DNA of 64,000 bases from PALSA-278 sp963760285 (GTDB lineage Bacteria > Acidobacteriota > Terriglobia > Acidiferrales > UBA7541), in NCBI GenBank assembly GCA_963760285.1, contig CAVXCI010000001.1:1736001-1800000 (forward strand). The letters run 5' to 3'. The position numbers were made by a program, and so were the translations under genes. The first letter of the stretch is position 1. Each line of letters begins with the position of its first letter. This document shows, piece by piece, positions 9,479 to 15,819 of this stretch. The notes beneath the pieces were generated by a model, which had not been told where the DNA came from, did not search any database, and worked only from the letters and a program-made list of their open reading frames with translations.

Positions 9479-9829
9479 GCTTCCTATGGCTCCCTTATGG
9501 CATGGCGGAAACCACTGATTATAGCGGGAAACGGCAAACTTCTCCAGCGCCATGGCCGATGCATGGCTTTCAAACGGCAAAAGGGCATGTCGGTTGAAAG
9601 GGCTCCGAGCGTATGTTAGATTCGCCAATCGTCACAATTCAGCGCGGGAGCGGGGCAGCGCTCAGGACTCGAAAGCACCAAAAGCGATATGGGAGAGCGG
9701 TTGTTCCGGGGCTAGGGATGCGCCGAATTGCAGGACGGCATCCCCTCCGCGGAGCGCCAGCGCCACGATGTGGTGTAATGTGTGTGCCTTCCAGCAGGCG
9801 AGCATGATCCTTGGGGGAATCAGCGGCAA
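9479..9829. other. Intergenic region between ppiD and mreB
   Basis: 351-base divergent intergenic region holding the promoters of ppiD (minus) and the mreB operon (plus). No coding sequence is convincing. A perfect 7-bp inverted repeat GGGATGC/GCATCCC with a 16-base loop spans 9715-9744, about 85 bases before the mreB start; it could be a leader hairpin of the shape operon. No clear sigma-70 promoter was identified. Confidence 0.4.
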
Positions 9830-10867
9830 ATGAAGAACGGCTACAATTTGCGATCAGTGTTCAGTTTGTTTTCCTCGGATCTGGCAATTGATCTGGGGAC
9901 GGCCAACACGTTGGTGTATGCGCGCGGGAAGGGCATTGTGGTGAACGAGCCTTCCATCGTGGCGATTAACAAAAACACCTCCGAAGTGGTCGCCGTGGGC
10001 CGGGAAGCCAAGGAAATGCTGGGGCGCACGCCGGGCAACGTTTTCGCCATCAAGCCCATGAAGGACGGGGTGATTGCGGATTTCAAAGTCACCGAACAGA
10101 TGCTCACTTACTTCATCCAGAAAGCCCACAATCGAAGAGTTCTGGTGCATCCGCGAATTGTGATTGGCGTTCCCAGCGAAATCACTCCTGTTGAAAAGAG
10201 AGCCGTGGAGGATTCCGCATACCGTGCCCGCGCCAGCGAAGTTTATCTGGTGGAGCAGGCCATGGCCGCGGCCATTGGCGCGGGGCTGCCCATTGAAGAG
10301 CCCTCGGGAAATATGGTGGTGGACATTGGCGGCGGCACCACGGACATCGCCGTCATTTCCATGAGCGGCATCGTCTACTCGCGTTCCGTGCGCGTGGCCG
10401 GGAACGAAATGGACGAAGCAGTGATGCACTACCTGAAGCGCAAATACAATTTGCTGGTGGGCGAGCGCACCGCGGAGCAGATTAAGATCGAAATCGGCTC
10501 TGCCTATCCGCTGGAAAAGCCGTTAACCATGGAAGTGAAGGGCCGGAACCTGATTGAAGGCGTGCCCCGCACGGTCACCATCGAAGATTCGGAAATCCGC
10601 GAGGCGCTTTCTGAATGCGTGGCGACGATATTGAACGCCATCCGCGTGGCGTTGGAGCGCACTCCTCCGGAACTTTCCGCGGACATCAGTGATCGCGGCA
10701 TTGTGCTTACCGGGGGCGGCGCGCTGATCCGCAATTTGGACAAACGTATCCGCGAAGAAACCGGACTGCCCGTTTCCATCGCCGATGATCCGCTGGCCTC
10801 CGTGGTGCTGGGCACCGGCAAAATGCTGAGCGATTTCCGCTTGCTCCGCCAGGTATCGCTGGATTGA
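9830..10867 (+). CDS. mreB: Rod-shape protein MreB (actin homologue)
   Basis: Actin-like ATPase that forms filaments under the inner membrane and directs lateral wall synthesis. Start taken at ATG 9830, giving 345 residues, matching E. coli MreB (347); the open frame begins 16 codons earlier. Seen: phosphate-1 motif LAIDLGTANTLVYARGKG, GVPSEITPVEKRAVEDSA, phosphate-2 motif VVDIGGGTTDIAVIS, and adenosine motif GIVLTGGGALIRNLD. First gene of mreBCD-mrdA-rodA, all in one direction. A GGGGGA stretch 13 bases upstream is a long-spaced ribosome site. Confidence 0.96.
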   Translation: MKNGYNLRSVFSLFSSDLAIDLGTANTLVYARGKGIVVNEPSIVAINKNTSEVVAVGREAKEMLGRTPGNVFAIKPMKDGVIADFKVTEQMLTYFIQKAHNRRVLVHPRIVIGVPSEITPVEKRAVEDSAYRARASEVYLVEQAMAAAIGAGLPIEEPSGNMVVDIGGGTTDIAVISMSGIVYSRSVRVAGNEMDEAVMHYLKRKYNLLVGERTAEQIKIEIGSAYPLEKPLTMEVKGRNLIEGVPRTVTIEDSEIREALSECVATILNAIRVALERTPPELSADISDRGIVLTGGGALIRNLDKRIREETGLPVSIADDPLASVVLGTGKMLSDFRLLRQVSLD

Positions 10868-10935
10868 TGTCCACCGGCAAACGCATAAGGGTTTTGGATA
10901 GAGGTCTCCGCGCGATTCGCTGACGAGAAAACAAC

Positions 10936-11973
10936 ATGCTGGAGGTTCCTTCCCGCCACCGTCCCCTTTTCCTGCTCGCCGTAGCTCTTTTCGTCCAAAC
11001 ACTGTTGCTGGCATTTCAGATCAAGCGTGGTGAGAATGTCCGGCTGATTCGCATTTGGGCGGTGGAACTTGTCACCCCGCTGCAAAGGGCTGTGACCTGG
11101 ATGGGAGCCAGCGTCCACAATGGCTGGGTCGGTTACGTAGACCTGCGCCATGCGCGTGCCGAAAATGACCAGTTCCGCCAGGAACTGGCGCGGTTGCGGC
11201 TGAGCAATCAGGAACTACAAAGCAAGGCTCTCGAACAGCAGCGGCTGGAGAAGCTGCTCACTTTCAGAGAGGCTTATCCCGAAGTTCCCATGCTGGCGGC
11301 GGAAGTGATTGGAGCGAACGCGGACGCCAGCAGTCTGACCTTGTATATCAATCGCGGCCAGAACGATGGTCTGCGCCGGGACATGGGTGTCATCACGCCT
11401 GATGGCGTGGTCGGGAAGATTCTGGAGGTTTATCCCGGCACCGCCCAGGTATTGCTTATCAGCGACAAAGAAAGCGGCGTGGGCGCGATGCTTTCTGATT
11501 CCCGAACCCACGGGGTGGTGAAGGGGCAGGGGCAATCTCAGTTGCGATTCGATTATGTGGTTAACGATGAGAATATTGCCAATGGGACGGCCGTGGTCAC
11601 TTCTGGCGATGACCAGATTTTCCCCAAGGATTTGCCCATTGGGACGGTTACCGCCGCGGAAGTTGGGAATCCCTTCAAAGTGATTTACTTAAAGCCGGCC
11701 GTGCGGCTGGACCGGTTGGAGGAAGTTCTTGTTCTGCTGGATCGTCAGGATTTTATTCCGGAGAAAGCCACGGTTTCCTCGGGCAACGCGAATCCCGTCA
11801 TAGTTGGTCCGGTAAATCCCGCCACCGCGAACGAGAATTCGCAGAAAGCTGCCCCATCAACCGTCGGCCCTGCTCTCAACTCGCAGCCTTCCGCCACGGG
11901 AGCGGCAGCGACAAAGCCCAAGACGGCTCCCTCAGCCAATCCCGCCAAGCCTCCTTCCGGAGAACTTCAGTGA
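10936..11973 (+). CDS. mreC: Rod-shape protein MreC
   Basis: Bitopic membrane protein that joins cytoplasmic MreB to the periplasmic PBP2/RodA machinery. 345 residues: short cytoplasmic tail, membrane helix at about 10-28 (LFLLAVALFVQTLLLAF), coiled coil rich in Arg/Gln/Leu at about 75-105 (ENDQFRQELARLRLSNQEL), then the double beta-barrel domain with INRGQNDGLRRDMGVITPDGVVGKI and GDDQIFPKDLPIGTV. The last 75 residues are Pro/Ala/Thr-rich and probably disordered, making the protein longer than many MreC. It is 68 bases after mreB; its stop overlaps the mreD start (GTGA). Confidence 0.94.
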   Translation: MLEVPSRHRPLFLLAVALFVQTLLLAFQIKRGENVRLIRIWAVELVTPLQRAVTWMGASVHNGWVGYVDLRHARAENDQFRQELARLRLSNQELQSKALEQQRLEKLLTFREAYPEVPMLAAEVIGANADASSLTLYINRGQNDGLRRDMGVITPDGVVGKILEVYPGTAQVLLISDKESGVGAMLSDSRTHGVVKGQGQSQLRFDYVVNDENIANGTAVVTSGDDQIFPKDLPIGTVTAAEVGNPFKVIYLKPAVRLDRLEEVLVLLDRQDFIPEKATVSSGNANPVIVGPVNPATANENSQKAAPSTVGPALNSQPSATGAAATKPKTAPSANPAKPPSGELQ

Positions 11974-12506
11974 GAGCTGCATCCGTGGTGAGGATGGATG
12001 GACGCGGAGCACCGCGCGTTGAGGCCTATCATTACAACCCCGTCCTGGTTGGCGTTGTGGCGATCCTTTCGGTGGTGTTGCAAGCATTCCTGGTACGTTT
12101 CAGATTGCGTGGCGAATACGTGGAGTTGCCGCTGCTGGTGACGATTTACTTTGGGCAGAGCCGCCGAAACCCCTCCCGCGGCCTGTTTCTGGGCATGGTC
12201 ATTGGGTTGATGCAGGACGGAATCAGCCGCGGCCCCGTGGGTCTTTATGGCATCGCGAAGACGGTAGTAGGGTATCTGAGTTCGACGGCGGGCGCGCGTA
12301 TTGATCTGGAGCATCCCCTCAGCCGCGTGGCCTTCAGCTTCATTTTCTTTTATGTCCAGCAGGCAGTGCTGGCCATCACCCAGCGCGCTCTCCTGGGACA
12401 ACCGGTCCCTTTTTTCGATCGCCGCGTGCTGATCGCCTCGCTGGTGAACGCCGTGCTTGCGCCGTTTCTTTTCCCGCTGCTCGACAGATTTCGCAAGACT
12501 GAATAA
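11970..12506 (+). CDS. mreD: Rod-shape protein MreD
   Basis: Polytopic inner-membrane protein of the elongation machinery, 178 residues, with about five hydrophobic segments (VLVGVVAILSVVLQAFLV, ELPLLVTIYFG, GLFLGMVIGLMQDGI, VAFSFIFFYVQQAVL, LVNAVLAPFLFPLL). The helix-3 region GLMQDGISRGPVGLYGIAKT is the recognisable MreD core. Starts at GTG 11970, overlapping the mreC stop by four bases, which implies translational coupling. Sequence is poorly conserved in this family, so order in the operon is the main support. Confidence 0.9.
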   Translation: MRAASVVRMDGRGAPRVEAYHYNPVLVGVVAILSVVLQAFLVRFRLRGEYVELPLLVTIYFGQSRRNPSRGLFLGMVIGLMQDGISRGPVGLYGIAKTVVGYLSSTAGARIDLEHPLSRVAFSFIFFYVQQAVLAITQRALLGQPVPFFDRRVLIASLVNAVLAPFLFPLLDRFRKTE

Positions 12507-12601
12507 GCCCTTAGACCCAGTCGCGTCGCGAAATGGAAACCGCGAGTTGCAGCCGCTGCCAGTGAGTGATAGTTTGAACTGTATATCCGACCACCAGGTG
12601 G

Positions 12602-13438
12602 GTGGATTGGCTGTGGGCAGCGAAGGCCCACAGCATCAGTGAGTTCCGTGTGACTCGTTGGCTTGGAAACGACGAAAAAATTCCCCAGGGGCGTCTGGCC
12701 GTTTTTTCCTACGCGGCCGTTGCTCTGACCATTTTGTTGCTCGTTGGTTTCTGGAAGTTGCAGGTGCTTGAAACGGGCCATTATGCTGACCTGGCCGAGC
12801 GCAACCGCATCAGGACGATTCCAATCATTGCGCCGCGCGGACGCATGCTGGATCGCGAAGGCCGCGTTCTTGTTGATAATTACCCTTCCTTCAGCGTCCT
12901 GCTGCTGCGTGGCGATCCTAACGTGATCGATAAATCACTTCCCCGGGTGGCCGAGGGATTGGGAATTACTCCCGACAGCATCAAGGAACAGCTTAAGGCC
13001 GCCGAATTCGAGCCGAAGTTCCAGCCCATCGTGATCAAGCCCGAAGCCACGCAGGCCGACATCGCCTTCGTGGAATCGCACCGGGCTGATTTGCCAGTCT
13101 TGGAATTGTTGATGGTTCACCGCCGTCGCTATCCCTCCGATGGATTCTTGGCGCATGTGATCGGGTACGTGGGCGAAGTGGGTCCAACACAACTGTCGGA
13201 AGGAAACGGCAGGTACCGTCCAGGGGATGTGATCGGGCGGAGCGGCCTGGAGCGTGAATATAACGATGTCCTGATGGGCACGGACGGAAGCCGCCGCGTG
13301 ATGGTGGACAGCGTGGGCCGCGTTGTTCGCACGCTTGACGATATGGAAGCTGTGCCGGGACAACCCATCCAACTCACCATTGATTATGACCTGCAAGCCA
13401 TCGCGGAAGCCGATCTGGCCGGGAAGCAGGGATCATAG
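12602..13438 (+). CDS. mrdA: PBP2 (MrdA), N-terminal part of a frameshifted gene
   Basis: N-terminal 278 residues of penicillin-binding protein 2, the transpeptidase of lateral wall growth. Seen: short cytosolic tail, one membrane helix (about 37-55, AAVALTILLLVGFWKLQVLE), RNRIRTIPIIAPRGRMLDREG and the PBP dimerisation domain ending in IGRSGLEREYNDVLMGTDG. The frame stops at TAG 13436 within QLTIDYDLQAIAEADLAGKQG, exactly where the family continues with a hydrophobic strand and LDP. The sequence CAGGGATC read as CAGGGGATC would restore it, so a one-base G deletion near 13429-13431 is the break. Start taken at GTG 12602; GTG 12650 is possible. The remainder is 13444-14508. Confidence 0.88.
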   Translation: MDWLWAAKAHSISEFRVTRWLGNDEKIPQGRLAVFSYAAVALTILLLVGFWKLQVLETGHYADLAERNRIRTIPIIAPRGRMLDREGRVLVDNYPSFSVLLLRGDPNVIDKSLPRVAEGLGITPDSIKEQLKAAEFEPKFQPIVIKPEATQADIAFVESHRADLPVLELLMVHRRRYPSDGFLAHVIGYVGEVGPTQLSEGNGRYRPGDVIGRSGLEREYNDVLMGTDGSRRVMVDSVGRVVRTLDDMEAVPGQPIQLTIDYDLQAIAEADLAGKQGS

Positions 13439-13443
13439 TTGTC

Positions 13444-14508
13444 TTGGATCCTGCCACCGGTGAAATTCTGGCGATGGCCAGCCATCCCGCGCCGGACCCA
13501 AATGACTTCGCGGTGCGCATTTCGTCCGACGAATGGCGCCAGCTAGAGGACGACCCCGAGCGTCCCTTGCTGGATCGCGCCATCCAGGCGCAACTGGCTC
13601 CCGGCTCGGTGTTCAAAGTGATTGTCGCTACGGCCATGCTGGAGGCAGGCACTCCGGCGGCAAATTTCACGGTGATGTGCCCCGGCTACGCGGATTTTTA
13701 TGGAAGAACGTTCCACTGCTGGCAAAAAGGCGGACATGGTAGCGTCAGCCTGCATAAGGCCATCGTAAATTCCTGCGACGTTTTTTTTTACAACGTGGGG
13801 CAGCGCCTCGGAATCGACCGCATTTACGAGTACGCCACCATGCTGGGGCTGGGGAAAAAGACCGGGGTGGATCTGCCCGGCGAACAGCCGGGTTTCATTC
13901 CCTCGGAGGAATGGAAAGAACGAGTGTTCCATCAGAAGTGGTATGCCGGTGAAACCATTTCCGTGGCCGTCGGCCAGGGAGCAGTGACCACCACTCCTTT
14001 GCAACTGGTTCATACCATTGCTGGCATTGCCATGGGCGGCGTATTTGTACAGCCACATTTGCTGAAGGACCTTCCCAACGTGCATGTTGATCGCGTTCCG
14101 TTGCAAGAGAACACCGTTCAACAGGTGACGGACGCCATGTTCGGCGTGGTGAATGAAGGAGGGACGGCAGCTGACGCGCGTCTCCAGAATATTGAGCTGT
14201 GCGGCAAGACGGGCAGCGCCCAGGTGATTGGATACGACACGCGTGACCGCCTGGGAAAGCAGCAGGAATTCAAGGAGAATGCCTGGTTTGTCGGTTACGC
14301 CCCGCGCCGTAATCCGGAAATTGCCGTGGCCGTGCTGGTTCAGGGAGGCGGGCATGGCGGATCCATTGCGCCCATCGCCGCGGACATCGTGAAGGCCTAC
14401 TACGCAAAAAAACTGGAGCATCAGCAACAGAACCAAACCGCACAGTCTGGAACGACGCCCGGAACGGCGGCTCCTCATTCTTTGGTCGCCACGCTGGAGG
14501 GCCGCTGA
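13444..14508 (+). CDS. mrdA: PBP2 (MrdA), C-terminal transpeptidase part
   Basis: The rest of the same mrdA gene in the -1 frame; the frame is open upstream to about 13400, so coding continues from 13432 (IIVV before LDPATGEILAMASHP). It contains the complete transpeptidase domain: active-site Ser in APGSVFKVIV, second motif SCDVFFYNVGQ, and third motif CGKTGSAQV. Zn/substrate-side residues of the C-terminal half are intact and the tail is a Gln/Thr-rich stretch. All catalytic motifs are conserved, so there is no sign of long-term decay. Either a sequencing/assembly indel or a very recent mutation explains the split. The TTG at 13444 is unlikely to be a true start. Its stop overlaps the rodA ATG. 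Confidence 0.88.
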   Translation: MDPATGEILAMASHPAPDPNDFAVRISSDEWRQLEDDPERPLLDRAIQAQLAPGSVFKVIVATAMLEAGTPAANFTVMCPGYADFYGRTFHCWQKGGHGSVSLHKAIVNSCDVFFYNVGQRLGIDRIYEYATMLGLGKKTGVDLPGEQPGFIPSEEWKERVFHQKWYAGETISVAVGQGAVTTTPLQLVHTIAGIAMGGVFVQPHLLKDLPNVHVDRVPLQENTVQQVTDAMFGVVNEGGTAADARLQNIELCGKTGSAQVIGYDTRDRLGKQQEFKENAWFVGYAPRRNPEIAVAVLVQGGGHGGSIAPIAADIVKAYYAKKLEHQQQNQTAQSGTTPGTAAPHSLVATLEGR

Positions 14509-15605
14509 TGCGCGAAAAGAAAAAATTCGCGGAATTCGACTGGTGGCTGATGTCCATCGTTGGCGTGATCAGCTTGTTGGGCCTTCTGGAAATTTATTCC
14601 GCCACGCATAACAGCAATATGGCGGGAATGCAGTGGAAGCAAATGATCTGGATCGTCGTGGGAATTGTTGGAATGCTGATCCTCACGCGGATGAACTATC
14701 ACACTCTACTGGACCAGGCGCCCGTCCTGTATCTTCTCGGATTGCTGGCCCTGCTAGCCGTGCTGGTGATGGGACATACGCGGTTCGGTGCGCGCCGGTG
14801 GGTGGAGGTGGGTGGGATATTTTTACAAGTGTCAGAGTTGATGAAGTTGATTATAATCATTGTGCTGGCCCGGTTTTTCAGCGAGGTCCGCACGGACAAG
14901 CTGACCCTGCAGGATTTGTGCAAGGCGGGAATATTAGTAGCCGTGCCGGCGCTGCTCATTCTGATGGAGCCCGACTTGGGCACGGCGCTGGCGTTAATTC
15001 CAGTTGCGCTTGTGGGTGTTTACCTGGCCGGAATGGAAGGGAAACATGTGGCAGTCCTGCTGGCGATCGTTCTATTGTTGATGCCGATTGCCTGGCATTT
15101 GCGAAGCCATCTGAAGCCCTACCAGCAGCAGCGAATTGAGACTTTCCTCCATCCGGAAGAAAGTCCGCGGGGAGCTGGGTATCAGATATTGCAGTCGGAG
15201 ATCGCGGTGGGTTCTGGAGGGTTGTGGGGGAAAGGGTTCGGCAAGGGCAGCCAAAATCAATTGGGATTTGTCCCTGTTCGGTATTCGGATTTTATCCTGG
15301 CGGCATTTGCCGAGGAGTTTGGTTTTGCCGGCGTCCTTTTGACGCTTTCGCTCTATATGATGCTGGTTCTCCGCCTGGTAGAGAGCGCCCAGAAAGCCAA
15401 GGATCGGGCGGGAATGTTCCTGGTGATGGGTGTAGCGGCAATCTTGGTTTTTCACGTACTGGTGAACGCCGCGATGGTCACCGGGCATATGCCGGTGACG
15501 GGGATTCCGCTGCCCTTGATGAGTTATGGCGGGTCCTCCACCGCGTTTGTCTTTTTGGCGCTGGGATTGGTGATGAACGTGCGAATGACGCGCTTCGTCA
15601 ACTAG
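14508..15605 (+). CDS. rodA: Lipid II polymerase RodA (SEDS family)
   Basis: Peptidoglycan glycosyltransferase working with PBP2 in the elongation complex. 365 residues, ten hydrophobic segments. Seen: WKQMIWIVVGIVGMLILTRMN, FGARRWVEVGGIFLQVSELM, LILMEPDLGTALALIPV (conserved EPDLGTA loop) and GIPLPLMSYGGSSTAF near the C-terminus, the SEDS hallmark. ATG 14508 shares its base with the mrdA stop (TGATG), coupling translation of PBP2 and RodA. Confidence 0.95.
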   Translation: MREKKKFAEFDWWLMSIVGVISLLGLLEIYSATHNSNMAGMQWKQMIWIVVGIVGMLILTRMNYHTLLDQAPVLYLLGLLALLAVLVMGHTRFGARRWVEVGGIFLQVSELMKLIIIIVLARFFSEVRTDKLTLQDLCKAGILVAVPALLILMEPDLGTALALIPVALVGVYLAGMEGKHVAVLLAIVLLLMPIAWHLRSHLKPYQQQRIETFLHPEESPRGAGYQILQSEIAVGSGGLWGKGFGKGSQNQLGFVPVRYSDFILAAFAEEFGFAGVLLTLSLYMMLVLRLVESAQKAKDRAGMFLVMGVAAILVFHVLVNAAMVTGHMPVTGIPLPLMSYGGSSTAFVFLALGLVMNVRMTRFVN

Positions 15606-15819
15606 GCCCGGTGAGAATTCTAAGTATAGCTGGCTATCAGGAACTAACAAGGCAGCCAGCGTTCCCGGATGGGAACATGAGAAGCATCGCGTGAAGAAAG
15701 AAGCACCAAGTAAAGTTCTTTCCGGGCGGAAACATCGCGATACGCGAATAATCCGCCGGCCGGGCGAAGTGCGCGCAACGGAGCGCGGCGCGGCCCTCGA
15801 TGCCAAATGAGGAGCTTCT
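15606..15819 (+). promoter_or_regulatory. Structured leader of the RNase E/G gene
   Basis: Four consecutive perfect stem-loops lie in the 214 bases between rodA and rng: GCTGGCT/AGCCAGC (15629-15635 with 15654-15660), GTTCCC-GGAT-GGGAAC (15661-15676, directly abutting the first), TTTCC-GGGC-GGAAA (15719-15732) and TCGCG-ATA-CGCGA (15735-15747). None is followed by a T-run, so they do not look like terminators. RNase E genes of enterobacteria carry folded leaders that the enzyme cleaves to limit its own synthesis; an analogous role here is an inference. A GAGGAG ribosome site precedes the ATG at 15820. Confidence 0.5.

Noticed and set aside
9594..9621. TTGAAA-16-TTAGAT as mreB promoter
   Set aside because: The -10 matches consensus at only three of six positions and lies over 200 bases from the start codon.
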